This document shows, piece by piece, positions 1 to 13,470 of a stretch of DNA of 64,000 nt; positions within the stretch are counted from its first letter, which is position 1; the number at the start of each line of letters is the position of its first letter. Source of the DNA: Atriophallophorus winterbourni (taxonomy: Eukaryota; Platyhelminthes; Trematoda; Plagiorchiida; Microphallidae); the NCBI GenBank assembly GCA_013407085.1, contig JACCGJ010005682.1:1-64000 (forward strand), read 5' to 3'. Position numbers and translations under genes: made by a program. The notes beneath the pieces are model-generated. The model saw only the letters and a program-made list of their open reading frames with translations, ran no database searches and was not told the origin of the DNA.

Positions 1-250
1 TCCCCCAGGTGGGCCGCCTTCATGGACTAACGAGCTTCACCTGCCCGAAGCATGCTGGTTTTGAGGCGCCAGTCAGCCGCCTTCGCCCTTTCTCCTGTCA
101 GTAGAAGCAGTTCCGCCGGGTCACACAGGACCACGCGTGCAGGCCAGGAGCGGGACTTGGTTGTCAGAGGCTATATGAGACGCAGGCCATTGGAGCATTT
201 TTGGAATTGGGAGCTTATCCCAAACCGCCGGCTTTGACAAACCTTGGAAC
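1..250 (-). mobile_element. RTE-like LINE, 5' end fragment (cut by window edge)
   Basis: Read on the minus strand, this stretch aligns over almost its whole length, with scattered substitutions, to 13,472-13,720, the 5' region of the RTE-like LINE further right. Both start with TTCCAAGGT, continue through a GC-rich block (GACAACCAA, TGGCCTGCA, CTTCTACTGACA) and reach CTTCGGG.AGGTGAAGC. The element points leftwards out of the window, so its body is not visible. The ORF seen on the plus strand at 52-237 is the antisense of this non-coding 5' region and is not called as a gene. Confidence 0.75.
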
Positions 251-3200
251 CCCGAGTTTTGTGATTGAAAGTGAATTTATTATTTCTCATGGATAAACTG
301 TAAATGTCAAGTGGAACCGTCTGTTTATGAGTATCAACCCAGTTTTAAACCTATATCAAACGATTACAATTTCAATGTGTGTCCGACTCTCTGTTTTTCT
401 CTTCTTACTGTACATGCTCTTTGCAACTAGTTTCGTAAAATATTTACGTTTGACTATGCAACTAGGGATCATGATTCGTGTGATTTTCTCACTTACGTTA
501 TTATAGCGTGCGACGATCGAGAAATTACGATGCGTTGATCAAAGTTTCACTCCGGTAGATTCATTATTTCAAATACCGTTAGGTACACATTTCACCTCTG
601 ATTATATCGAGGAATCGGGTTCAAACCTGATTCTAAACTGATTGCTGTGAGAGGCAAACAAACAGCATGCCTCTCTGTTGAATGGCATGCTCGTGTAATT
701 GTATTGACATCAACAATCAACATGCTTTAGTGAATGGAACACTTTTCATTTACTTTGTTTATGATCTTTCATATGTTTTCTTTGATTCACAGCCATCGCC
801 AATGGGACAATCCCGTTTCGGATACATATAGATAAAAGCATGGATATATACATCCTGATTCTATCCGGCCACGTCTAGCTGGGTATCCGTGTGATCCTTC
901 CAGAAAAAGAATGTACAAGATAATAGCTGACTGATAATTTCATTGCATGTCATGCTTGCAAATAACAGCTATTGTCACGGATAATGAATACATATCTGAG
1001 ACCGGTCCTGAAATACACTGTGCTGTCATGGTCTCTGTGGCTCACGAACGATGTATAAGTTCAACTGCGAATCTATCACAGCTTGAAAAAACTATTATTT
1101 CAGCCATCGAATAAAGACATATAAACATAGGATAACTCAGTCAAATCTGTTTGACTTTCTATATCGAAGAATTAGAACAGTACTTCTCTTACTTCCATGT
1201 CCAAACCATACCTTGCACGGCCTATTCACGTTAAGGGATACTATGAATTTTCGAACCCATGAATATATGCTGGTGCTGATTAAAGCTCCATAAATACTTG
1301 AGACTTGTTGAGATTAGATCAATATCGACAAGGACCCAGTGCAGCTTTACCATTAGATTTTGTATGTAAATAGCCATTGACTGTTCAAATTGAAGTCAAC
1401 ATTCTGCACCCGAACTGGCGATGTAAGCTTAACTGCGATGTATGATAACCATTCAGAATTTTAAAACACTTGATAGACATTCAATTGTAACATGTTCTTC
1501 AAATTAAGAACGAGTCTTGGAATGCTTTCTCAGTGATTATTCTCTGCCGATCAGTTTTATAAATATTTTCCTAATACTTTGGAACCATGAAAAGCCATAA
1601 TTCCAAAGCTCCCATTCCGTGAAATACGAAGTATGTAAACGGTTATATTTGGACCTTAAATAAAGTTATCCCTAGGTAGCCTTACTGGAAGTCAAAGGAC
1701 TTTTTGGTGGTATTACTTAATGGCGTGTCTAGTATTATTACCCGAACATTTGTAACAGTAAATGATGAACTAAAGAACCCACGCGTTATCTTTCGTGGAA
1801 GATTCAGAAGACATGGTCTTTCTATATGATAAAATCTACGCCGAAACCCCGATTAACATCAGGCCTATTCTGAACAATCTTTCGCAACAGTTCAGCAAAT
1901 TCTGTTTCATGCTGAATTTGATCGAGGATGATAAGGACAAATCTGTCTCGTGAAGACAGTTGAGCATATGAGAGCGTGGCGTGGTTGTAACAAAAGCTGC
2001 TGCGGCAAATCAAATTCAATTGTAAATACAAAATTTTGCGAATCACCAGCTAGCATGAAATTCTCATTTACATTCTGTCGGTGCAGTGTACCTGAGGCTG
2101 ATTTTTTATCGGAAGGCGAATACAAAAACGTCCTATTGCGAAATCAAACAAAACAGTAAATCACATTTGCCCATGGCATGTCGAATCAATATGGATTTTA
2201 TTATGCCTGAATACACTGGTAAAATAAAATGCTTTCTGCCCCAAATCTAAACAGTTTTGATAGGTGAAATCTTTCTGATGTACCAATATCTATGTTGTCT
2301 TTTTTATTCCGATTGATCTATCTGGCTTATTTCCACGAGCCATTGTGTAGTGGGAATGATGTTAGCAATTTCATCGAGGCCAGGGGTAGTTTTCAGTTCT
2401 AAAGTCTATTATGCTGTTAACCCCTATCTTCAGGACACTCGCTCCTTCATTATCCACATGACCATAACCCGAAAGTTTTCTCACCAACGATTCGATTACC
2501 CTACGATTTACTCCGGAGTTCAGACATCACATTCACCTCACAAACCAGAGCACAAGAGAATGCTAAACAATGAAGAATTTATGAAGCAAATGACAAAGGA
2601 GTTAAGGGCACAACTATATCCTATAAACTAATCTCGTGATTACAGAGCGTGGCTTCAGTTTGTCTGTCCCAATTGGCAGGTCGATTTGATTTTGCAGGCG
2701 ATTGCGTGACATACGGGTTCCGTTCGTTTGGTTCGCTTGGCCAACCGTGACCAATTGAATGTTGTTCAGTAGCTGTTAATCACCTCCTTGTGTGTTGTCA
2801 TTCGAGCCATGCCAATGCAAGTGTTCCGTAATTCACATTTCTGTGGCTTTGCGATTGTTGTACCTGCTCTTGCGTTGTCCCAAGAGCAGTGTATTAATAA
2901 TGGTTCGAGAACGTTTGAATAGCAATCTACGCTAATTCGCATTAAAGCTTCTAAAATAGGGCTAAGCCGTTTAACAATCCTGGATACTCGGAGGGACACA
3001 GATATGAATCATTTTGTGGATTCGGCCATAAAAGTTACGTTGAAACCACTTTCCACCCTCGCGTTAATTGAGCTCACTAAACTTAACTTGATGATAGTTG
3101 TCTTTTCAGAATAGGCCATCAGAAGATCACATTATTAATCCTATGCTGTAAAGTTGTAGCATTCTTGTGTGGACCTTCAGAATAATAAACATAGCGTTCA

Positions 3201-4010
3201 ACCATATCGACCGCAGTCGAAACGTGACCCAATTTTAGCCAACGTACGCAAAGGTAACATAGCTTCAAAATAGTGGTTATTTTCAGAATTTCTACAGCTG
3301 AGTTAGAGAAATCGATCGATTACCTTATTCTGAACTTTGCTGGTAATATAAGGTAACAAATCACACTCAAATTGACCGGGCAGTTGAAATTGAGTGTCTG
3401 TTTTGAAACGATCTGTGGTTAAATTTTTATATAGAGAAAGTTGAAAAGAGAGCGCGCTCAAAACCAAGATTGTGCAAACGTTCGCGTAAAGAAAAATTCC
3501 GAAAACAAAAATCTGCACCGAAAATCACAACGAAAATGAAACGGTTCCGCTACACTTGTCACCGGACAATTTTCAACATGATATGGGTTATCGATTGTCT
3601 AAGTTACGTAACTTTACGAATTCTTTTAAATACAAATCCATTGGATGAATGTTAGCTTAATTTAGTGAAAATGAATTGGTTAAATTTACAGTTTTGAGGT
3701 AACGTTTAGTTTTCTGTATCAGAAGTTTCGTATTGAGGACAGACAAAATCCTTATTATGAATTTAGCCATGCTCCTTATATTTTGTTCATATCTTCCACA
3801 GGTGCTTGCAGGAAAAGATACAAGTGAAGTTGGATCGATAGCAGTTAAGTATCCAGGGATGTTGAACCGCAGCGCACCAATGTCTAACGCATTGTTTAGC
3901 TTAAAATGTCAATTGCATCATCATCAAATGTTGCGCCTTTTAGATATTTCAGAACTTCAGTAAATTTATGCTGGTGTAAATTATCAGCCTTACATTTACT
4001 AAAGAATGAC
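251..4010. other. Intergenic, no recognised gene
   Basis: AT-rich sequence with only short ORFs (under 95 codons) that overlap one another on both strands and show no recognisable domain. The longest (2,350-2,631 plus, 93 codons) has no familiar motif. One possible small secreted peptide near 3,757 is listed separately. No tRNA or other RNA gene was seen. Confidence 0.6.
3757..3963 (+). CDS. Possible small secreted peptide (weak candidate)
   Basis: A 68-codon ORF from the ATG at 3,757. Residues 1-18 look like a signal peptide: a hydrophobic stretch (NLAMLLIFCSYLPQ) followed by VLA, a good signal-peptidase site, before GKDTSEVGS. The remaining roughly 50 residues have no recognised domain, one cysteine and no clear dibasic processing sites. 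The sequence CTTCCACAG within the ORF (near 3,793) could also be a splice acceptor, so this may be an exon and not a complete gene. Nothing nearby supports transcription. It could be a chance ORF, and no function is claimed. Confidence 0.2.
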   Translation: MNLAMLLIFCSYLPQVLAGKDTSEVGSIAVKYPGMLNRSAPMSNALFSLKCQLHHHQMLRLLDISELQ

Positions 4011-4012
4011 GG

Positions 4013-4072
4013 TATATATATATATATATATATATTATAGATATATTATAGAGATATATATACTATATATTC
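4013..4072. repeat. AT-rich microsatellite
   Basis: A (TA)n tract of about 24 bases, followed by imperfect TATAGA/TATATA units. Confidence 0.9.
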
Positions 4073-4949
4073 TAAAACATCCAACAAATCAATTTTATAA
4101 GGTATGAATAAGGTATGGATAGAGCTCCGATAGGCTTCGTGAGGAAGGGCGGAATTTCAACGCTATGGTCGAAAGAAGTTGTGTGTTGGAATTCTTATTT
4201 TCAGGACAGCAGTAAATTGGCAGAACGTACTTATTGCTTATCTGCAATAAATATATAACATTCCAAAAAATAAATGAGAGATGGGCGGAGATAAAATGAA
4301 ACGAAATCTGTCGAATATTAAGCGCACACACCATAGAATGAAGTAACTACACTACGAGTAAATCCTGCATTCGATTTATTTCGTGATTACAACGACTTTA
4401 GCACCTCATTTTCCTCGCTGCTTTTAATACAATTCATCATATCAAGCTTTTATCGCCACTCCACTTGACTAAATTCTAAATTATTCTATTACTCAATGAT
4501 GGCTTTGCAAATATCACCATTTAATACACTTCTGAGTTACATCTTCAAGAGAAAACATCCATTGCACATTTGGACCTTGATGACATCATCAACCAGAGAG
4601 ACTGGGTACATGGAATCTGCATGGGGTTCCTTATGAACTGTGAACGATCCCGTTTCCGGATATGCTTAGGTTTCTTCTCATTAACTGATTCTACTTATGA
4701 TGAATAATCAGGCCATAGCTTCCGTGATTGCTGGCTATAGACGATTTAGGCGTGTTTGTGAATACGTCTTTGAAGTGGATTAGTCAGTCCAAGCGGTCAA
4801 AGGACGTTCCACAACGGGGAGAGTATCCATGAGATGAGACAGGAACTTCGATTATTCATGCGATTGTAGCGAGTGGGGTAGATAAGCCGAAATTAAATGC
4901 GTCAGGTCATTTCAGGTCAACGAGTCGCCAATTTTACATTTCGCTCCAA

Positions 4950-5515
4950 CAATAACCACGTAACCCCACACACGCACATCGATTGTGTCTTGATTCATCA
5001 CTGAGGTCAATCCGTCCAACGCTAATTGTGTTCACCCAGGAATGCCACAACACAAGAGAAGCCGATTGATCAAAGTCGTTTATTACGCCCAAGGCAAATA
5101 ATGAAACATGCTTACTTCTATATTAAGCAAACAATCACAACGCTGATCCTCAACGTGTCTGCTCCGGTTGTCACTTCGATCTGATTTGTCAGTCGATTTC
5201 GTGCCAGCCGGTACACTTCAAGCCCTTGGCACGCGTGGCTCGGTGGACCGACATTGACGAATTGCATATCATTCGATGGCGGCTGGCGTCGTCCATCTTC
5301 TCATGGTCACGAAGATGTCGTCGCTCGAACGGTTCGAAAGCAGTCAATCCGAAACCCGAAATATTACAAGTTCGCAATTGACGTCAGTGATCTTTTCGGC
5401 GCTTCTTGCTCTTGTGTTGTGTTGGAGGGTAGAGTTCTGATTAACATTCGAAAGCTCATGATTAGTGCTCATCGCTAATGCACTTTACAACTTCACACGA
5501 TCGTACACAAAATAT
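4950..5515 (-). repeat. Dispersed 560-bp repeat, copy 1 (uninterrupted; LTR-like?)
   Basis: Aligns along its whole length with 25,605-26,520 once the LINE insertion in that copy is removed. Read on the minus strand it begins near TGTGTACGATC. It then carries a reading frame whose end is conserved in both copies (residues ICNSS, then WHEID and a stop near 5,190), followed by CGTAATAAACG, an AATAAA signal. AATAAA about 100 bases before the end would suit the R/U5 part of a solo LTR, but neither terminal TG..CA nor a target duplication is certain. It could also be the 3' end of an unrecognised element. The segment CATCTTCTCAT at 5,294-5,304 is the empty version of the site occupied in copy 2. 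Confidence 0.7.
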
Positions 5516-8500
5516 TTATTTTCTGTAAAATAAATCAGCCTTTTTCGCTGATATCAATATATAAGCGGTTAATTAGTGCGCAGAAGAAAAAGTTAAACCA
5601 CGTCAATTCATTTTACTCGTTTTGAATTTCAGTTTATTTGAAGCTCAGGGAATATTTGAATGGTAAACTTTTAGGCGTTTGGCAACATGGTTTGTGTTGT
5701 GTTATCCCAGAACAAATAGACGCATGACAATTGAGCCAAAAATTTAATTCAAGATTTTATTTATATTCTTGAAAGTACAGTGTATATGTTACTTATTAAA
5801 CTTTTAAAACAGCAAATTTTTTTGCATGTTTAGCACATGATCGTCAGCTGCAGCGTTTCTGGGATGACCTACAAATCAGGTCACTGGTAATGATCGATCG
5901 ATTTCTCCAAATAAAAACGACGTCATGTGACATACAGGCAAGTTCAGCTTTGTCCCATCATGGAGCTTATTCGCCGAAACTATTACAGAATGACGAAACT
6001 AAGGTAGATCTCTTGAGAGAATCGAAACCAGAGATGAGCAAACATTGATTCTCACTAGTTTGTGAGGCAGCCGATTTTTAGAAACGCGTTCAAAAACGAT
6101 TGTCTGAACCAACCACGTCACAGTTGCGCTTGGAGAATCGAACCATTTTGAGTGTCATATGACCGTCACGATTTCACCGCGTGTCGCATGAGCCTTGATC
6201 TAGTTTTCGGGATTGTCGCGTCAGAAATAACAAATCGGGGAATTTCGTTCCCAACTGCAGCAGTTGTCTCGTAATAAAGATACATTCCCATGGGCGGAGA
6301 GAGTGCAGATAGAAAAGACATACATTCGATCTACATTGCATTAAAGCTTTACAAACATTTAAAATCTTTTCAATTCTAAACGCCATGGCTATGAATTAAT
6401 TTAGCATTTCTTCTTAACACTTCGATGGCCATATTTTATCAGCTCGTGTGAGATCTTGACCTAGTTGCTGCGCAAGTGACAAGGTTTATCTACAAAACGT
6501 TTCAGTTAATTTCACGGGGTATATTACGTATTACTTAGCGTAAATGCGGGTCAGCAATGAAAATGATTTATTGTATGACTTGTAACTCACGGAATATGTG
6601 TAAATTGCTTAAAAACATTTCTCTAAACCAAGCACTTTAAGTTGAAAACTTAAACAATCCAAGCAAGTTTCAGTCAGCAAAGAATCAATTCTTTTATTTA
6701 ATTACTGAAATTTAATTTCAACTAAACAATAATTATTATTTATCTTTGATGTTATCAGCGCTTTGATTGCTAATCTAATACAATCAGAAAACTCGTAGGT
6801 TGCAAATAGATTGAAGATGATACTGATACGACAGCTTCTTTAATTACAAGAAATATTTGAAAAATTAATTTTTAAAAAAATTAATACATATGGTTTCCTA
6901 TTGAATACATACGACGCATAACCAGTTCAGTGCGACCATGTCGTAACTGATGCTGACTTTACACTGGCCATACATTCCAAAGGTCAATTAGGAAGCATTG
7001 ACAAAACAGCTCTTACTTTCAGCCAATTGAAAGAGAAGTGAGGGCCTAGAATCTTCTGACGATGAGGTGCTGATGAAGAACATGGTTCCAGCAGAATATT
7101 GAAAAAATACGGAAAAATATGAGCCTGACATGGAAGAAACTTTCAAGCGTACTCGTTGATCGAAACCAAGGAATTAAACTTGTCAATGGTCAATGTTCCA
7201 GTAAGGGCGAAAGGCTGAACTAATTTAGTCGGTATGGCCAAACATTGAATCTCAAGGGTATGGTAGTCACTACAATCATTTCCGCGTAACGTCAGTGCTG
7301 TGGTCTGATATTCCTTTCAAATTCCTTGCTCAACCACACATTATTGTAATCAGATGTCAAATAGATGCCAATAATTCCTAACCACAACTCCGACACCCCC
7401 AGCACACTGTCCAGTGGATGAAATTATACCTTCTATGTGCTATGCGATGAAGGAAGTACAGATGAAAGCTTGCCTTGGGTATCTAATTGATAGACGTATG
7501 AAAAACTGAAGAAAACGAAGGAGGGGAAGGAGGAGGGAAATCATTATTTAAAATTATTGGAATTGGCGGGACTTGATCTGATCACGTAACAAAATATATG
7601 AATCGAGCTCACATCACTTCACCCCTGTTTATCGGTTACATGAGGTGTGACTAAACAAATCTGATTTATTTTCATTTCTGGGGTAATGAACTCTACATAT
7701 TCCGTGAGTGTATTTACACTATGTTACTTTACTTCAAAATCGCTTAGTTCTGTTGCACGAATTGATTGATATATGTGAAATCGTTTCAAATTAATTAACC
7801 GCATTTTTGTCAATCGCCTATCGCTTCCACATGATCATTTGACCACGCATTTAACCGAGATTGCAGCTTAACTTTTCGCTTAACAGTGAAATTCAGGTTT
7901 ATTTCAAAAAAAATTTGATTCCTACTTCTAGGAATATATGTTCCCGTTGCACTGTCCCACTTGACCAGTGTATCCCATTGATTGTAGTGTGAACGATTCT
8001 GCAACGTGACATGTGGCTAGTTCATGGAAGTAATTAATAAAACCTCAATGGGCAATGCGTTGGAACAAGGCTGCATATATATGTTGCCAGATATTTGAAT
8101 TCAATGCTTAATTTACTTTAATTTATACCATATGATGATCAAAAATAAAGTAGAATACAACTCGGGGCACCATTTATTCATTACCGGTGCTAGTACAGTT
8201 GTAGATTTTTGAACACCAACTCACACACACCAAGTGTGTAATAAGGTCATCCTGATTGAAAAAGCTCATTTGCATGCATTTGCATCACATACACCCTGAT
8301 TGGTTTAATGTGTTATGACCCTCTGGTTCTTTTTGAATAGAAAAAGGGTTATTTCTCACATGAACAGATAAGCCTGGTTCAGCACTCGTAGCTGGGTTCA
8401 AATTTCCTTATCTTTCCCTTTAGCACCTGTGTTTACTTTTGGTTAGTTTCAGAACAGATATGCACTAGTTTCTTTTAGTTATTACTTCGATGGAATCGGT

Positions 8501-8640
8501 ATACTTATCGTATTTAGCTAGAAAATTTGTCTGGCTTTTCATTAAAAATCTTTAATTTATATAATGATCGGCCTGTTGGATCACAAAGTGTTAATTTAAT
8601 TCATTAACTGATTGATCTAGATATGGCTGTTTTATTTACA
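5516..8640. other. Intergenic, no recognised gene
   Basis: No convincing coding region. A 24-base all-purine tract lies at 7,517-7,540 (GAAGGAGGGGAAGGAGG...). It resembles a retroelement polypurine tract but has no recognisable element around it. A badly decayed relic of the short hammerhead repeat (subfamily 2) lies at about 8,205-8,300: it keeps CATTTGCATGCATTTGCAT and CACACACCA but not the ribozyme core. Confidence 0.55.
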
Positions 8641-8647
8641 GGAATAT

Positions 8648-8840
8648 GGATTGTTTGCTTGATTGTTTGATTGATAAATGTTTGAATCATCCATTGTTTG
8701 GTTGATTATTTGCTTAAATGTTTGAGTGATTAGTGGACCGATTGGTTGCTTGCTTGCTTGTTTATTATTTGTTTTTTTGTTTCCTTTTAAAGACTATGTG
8801 AATGATTATAAGGTTGTTTTGTTGATTAATTGATTATGAA
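8648..8840. repeat. Degenerate TTGA/TTGC simple repeat
   Basis: A run of about 190 bases built from imperfect TTGA, TTGC and TTTG units (for example GCTTGCTTGCTTG near 8,748), tapering into poly-T rich sequence. It looks like a decayed tetranucleotide satellite. Confidence 0.75.
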
Positions 8841-8868
8841 GCCCAATTAATATTCTCATTATTTTTGC

Positions 8869-8995
8869 CAATGGTCCCCTTCGTGTCTTGACAAAATAAA
8901 ACTATTTTCCGGTGCATGTCGAGTAAATTGGATAAAAATACATAAGAATCGATGCTTGATCGATCGAACCTGATATAAACCTAAATTATGTATCG
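8869..8995. repeat. Direct repeat, left copy
   Basis: About 127 bases similar to 9,462-9,593. Shared blocks include TGTCCCCTTC/TGGTCCCCTTC, CATGTCGAGTAAAT, GGATAAAAATAC, TTGATCGATCGAAC and GATATAAACCTAAATTATG. The pair has the same orientation with about 465 bases between, so it could be the ends of a small mobile element or a simple segmental duplication. Confidence 0.8.
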
Positions 8996-9461
8996 ATTGA
9001 AATATGTTTGGGACCGATCATGTATTCATAACGCAAAGAAATTTGAGTGCAATCGGTTAGAGTAGGTTTTGGGTAATATTTCACTTCTGTCAGAAGCTTT
9101 GTCAGTCAAGTGTGATAGTCGGGACAGGGAACACCACGAAGTAGCAGTCAACCCACCACCACTGATTTGTCCTTACCGCTAAACAGTTTATAGTAAGCCT
9201 ACGGTGTGTCACGTTACGTAGGCATGGCCGGAATCAGTTGCGAATTGCAAATCAATCTAATACAAGCAAGCACGGTCAAGGTCGACTGACACTGGGGCCC
9301 TCCTGTGCAAAAGTAAGTATATCTAATGAGGTTAAGGGTAAACAATTTTTAAGAAAGAAGAAAAATCTAATTAAGTAGTGGGTGTAAGATGAACATTAGT
9401 TATTTATGTTCGCATCAGTGCTGGGTGCCGATCGTGGAGATTTCTGCCCTATCCACATTAT

Positions 9462-9593
9462 TGACCGCCAGTTGTCCCCTTCATTTCTCGAAAAAATTAC
9501 ACTATGTTTCGGTACATGTCGAGTAAATCGGATAAAAATACGCAAAAATCGATACTTGATCGATCGAACTTGATATAAACCTAAATTATGCAT
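9462..9593. repeat. Direct repeat, right copy
   Basis: Right-hand partner of 8,869-8,995. The two copies differ at scattered positions, including inside TTTTCCGGTGC versus TGTTTCGGTAC, so the duplication is not recent. The spacer holds no recognised coding sequence. Confidence 0.8.
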
Positions 9594-12500
9594 ATTTAAT
9601 GCGAGGAATCCGTTTGATAGGAGGCGAAATGCTTAACCACAAGCACACAGAACATGGACGTTTCACGGTACTTATTCTAGCTGCGCCTGAATTGATTTAT
9701 AGATCGTAGCTCTTTTCGTTTCATAGTTAAAGGACTTTTTGACATCCATAAATGCAATGGAGTTCAAAAAAGCTCTGCAATCCATCTTATATTATATCGG
9801 TAAAACACTTATATTGGTATTATTTCTAAATGGACTTAAACTGGAATTAAAAACCCTAGGCCTAATGCTGTTGATGTGTTTCAAGAATTTGGTAAATTTA
9901 AATCTCGTTTTTAAATAGAAACAGGCGGGATGTGCTTCGACACTTGCATTTAGAAACGAAAAAGTACATAATGTTGCCAGTTGTGTGACATATTTAGATG
10001 GATTATAGATTGAGAGATGGATCGGAATAAAGGTAGAAAACTAATCATTCAGGATTGTTCTTAATTTGTGTTTCCATACTACGTGAAATGCACTTGTTTT
10101 CAAATTCCCAAACACTTCATCAGCATGTGCAAATACTGATAGTTCAAATTAACTTTCTCGTTTAATCATTTCAACCAGAACTAATAATTCTAACTATAGT
10201 TCAGACTAAACAAAAACCCCATTGCTATATAAAGAACCAAGTACTTATTTTGAAGTAGATCATGTCTGCACAGAGTTCAAGGTGATTATGTTTTGCTACA
10301 ATTGTTTTCTGCCTTGAATTCGAGGCCCTAGATTCTTGTGTCAGTCGCATCTTCTAGTGGTTTATATGAATGCGTGTCGTGTGAACGCTCGTGTGGGTTT
10401 ATTGGCCTCATGTCGATTCTTGATCATGTGCGTGTACGAACAGATAACATACTCTATATAATCTTGAGTATACCAAAGAAATTACAGTTTGCACATCATG
10501 CGTATTTTCGTTCGTCCATAATAATTTTGTACAACAATTCAGTGCTTTATTTCAAATGATAAATACTGCTTTTTGGTTGTAAAAAATATACAATCCGTGA
10601 AACGGTTGGTTTACGCAGTCATTCTAAATACGAACTGACTCATGATTTGAAATGCTTCTAACTATGAAATCGTCTGACGTATATCTACGGTCGAGATCAA
10701 CCGAAGGAGGCCAACATACAAACCCCTTATTAACTCGAATTTTAATGTGTGTTTGCATGTCCATTTGTTTTCAGTGTCCTCCTTTCCAGTTGGTGTGAAA
10801 TAACGTGTTCCGTTGAAACAATATTAAAAGTATGCGTCATTTGAGTGAGAGATTTTTGGTCAAGTTGTTTCTTGGTGGGCGATTGGAATAAATGTTTGTT
10901 CCTAAATCTTTATCACTGCAGTGTGCAACGTACTGATCGCGGTGAGCTGGAAAAAACACTGAGGCAACATACCATTTTCATCAAAGAAATTTCGCCTCAG
11001 AGCCACCGCATAATGCTATAGAAATTAAAGATAATTAACTATTTTTGTGAGGCTTGTCTTCTTTGTGGGAAGCAATTCAAGATTCTATCCTGCACTTCAG
11101 AACGTTTGATGAATCGTCAAATTATCATGGTGATTCTTGAAACAGTGAAATAACCGCTAAATTGCAGCCTACAAACATCAGATCTAAGTGATCAAACTGA
11201 AAAATTTCAACTCTATTATGCGTTTAAATGAAATTCGCCAAGTTTGTTCTCATGGCATTTTGATTAAGTGTTCCTCGTCAATTTACGAAACCTTGTTTCT
11301 ATCCCAACGTAACAATTAAGGTTGTCGTGATGAACCATTTTCCCACACGTTATTGTCTAAAATTTTCTACCTACTTATTGATACTTGCGTTGGGTAAAAC
11401 ATTGAGTCATGCGGTGAAACAATTTCAAAGCAGTCTGACTCAAGTACTAACATATAACTGAGTGAGATCGCATTTTCTATGCTACCTTAATTAACAAAAT
11501 GAATAATGTTGTCGTGAAAATAAATTTTAAAACAACGTTACACGGAAGCTTCGTGAGCTCAAGGATATCAATTGGAATATTCAACATGGTTGAGTAGCGG
11601 TCCAACCAGCACCTTCAATTTGTTGTGTCCTTCAAAGCTTAATAAACTCTTTGGTTTGTCAAGTCGTGTAGACAGAGACAACATCAATTGGTAACGGCGT
11701 AATATTTCTATTCTATTGGTCATATCCGAATGGAACGAAAGTCGATCTGTCTGCTTTCAGTTTGATGACTTGCTGGTACATAATACCTAATATGAATATT
11801 GTCGTCCAAATTTAGGTGCAAGTTTGAATGAGCTTTGCACTGTACCGATACATTTAACAACAATTTCCATACCTGGAATGCACTGACGGACTTAGAAGAT
11901 AGCAGTAGCATTGTTTATGTAATTTTCCTCTAATCTGGACTGTTGATGTTACGCTCGTTCGTTGTTTCATTGCAATTCTAAGCCAGTGCTTGATGGAAGG
12001 GATAGACACGACATACCTGATGAACTCTGTCGATAGACTATTAAGCAAGCAACTCCACGGTGGAAGTTCCGTAACGAGTGCACAATATCAGTGAGTCAGG
12101 TAGGATAAAATCAAAATCGTGCTTGCATTCAAAATCTACCAAATCTTTATTGATGTGATTTTTGCATAAATTCTACGCATAAAATATTCTACAATTTCAA
12201 ACATTGTTTGTCGGAACATTGCTAAGATGTGTGTTACTAGCAAAAAGCCACCAGCGATGCGAACAGCGATATTCATGATAACATATCATTCAAAAAGGCG
12301 ACTTTCGAAACTCAATGAAAGCTACAACATTTTAGGCAGATGATGGCACTGAAATATGAATCGGTCTAAAACAATATAATATATAGGTTGGTAACAATCT
12401 CGATACAATTTGATATTAATTTCACATGCCACGTAGCCTAACATTTGTGATCATCGAGCTTTTCCACCAAACTTGGAATTCCTTTATCAACGTGGTTCCG

Positions 12501-13470
12501 TCTGGATCGGTGTTTTATTATGCAATCGATTCCTTTATTGAGTCGCCACCGAATCCGATGCACGTCTCGATGTAACTGGCAACACGAACCCTGGTTTATG
12601 TCACGCTGACTGAGTGTATGGAATTCGCGCATGCTAGCGGCACACGAGAAGTCGTGATTGCCGTACCCTGAAAGTAGTGGCACTCGAAATTCAACTTGTA
12701 CTTTCATTATGTTTCATATTTTGTGTAATTCAGATCAGGATAGCATAGGGTCAATTTAAACTTTGTTTAAATTCTCGCTCTGCTTTAAAATCTTAGAGAA
12801 TATAACGTAGCTGGTCACAAGCAACGTGACGGTTTTGATATCCCGAATAAAGCTTTGAAGTGAGTCGTAACAGAGCCTGGTCAAAAGGAACAAACTTGAA
12901 CGTAGCATTTATGTCGATTTAAATATAACAATTGTTACAGCTCTATGCTAGCAACTTTAGTGCACTTTTATAATTAGGAAGCATACTTGCAAAAGTAGTC
13001 AAAATAGTAATCAGTACAAAATTCGATTCAAGTTATTTTTGTTACATCAAGATATTGAGGCTTTCGACACACTTCTCACCTCTGATTTTATTGGCATTTT
13101 GTAGAAACACACTTGCATTGAACATTTTTCAGATGATGAATTTCAGTACTCATTTTACACAAAGCTAAAGGATACGAAACATTTTAAACCACTTTGCACT
13201 GCAGAGCTCAAGCATTTGCAGATTAAGCTAGCAGAATTTTGACACCATAACACCTCAAGCTTGCAAGACGAACAGCTGTGAAGTACTGGGATACGATCAG
13301 GGGAGACTTTGCTTAATTGATTCGGTGGTGCTGCCTGAAAGCTAATTAGCATTATCCAATCAACAGGTTGCGGCTGCTGTTGATTATAATCATTTTAGTG
13401 CGATTGTATATTACAATTCATCTATTGTTTTAAGGTTATATTGATTTTATTTAGTTTTCCCATTTGAAAA
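9594..13470. other. Intergenic, no recognised gene
   Basis: Only short unsupported ORFs. The largest (12,438-12,707 minus, 89 codons) was inspected for transposase-like motifs and none could be established. No RNA genes or clear repeats shared with the rest of the window were seen. Confidence 0.5.

Noticed and set aside
52..237. 61-codon ORF at the left edge
   Set aside because: It is the antisense of the RTE-like LINE 5' non-coding region.
7517..7540. All-purine tract considered as an LTR polypurine tract
   Set aside because: No Pol sequence upstream and no LTR-like sequence downstream were recognised.
12438..12707. 89-codon minus-strand ORF considered as a mariner/Tc1 transposase piece
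   Set aside because: No D,D34D-type motifs, no terminal inverted repeats and no clear similarity could be established by eye.
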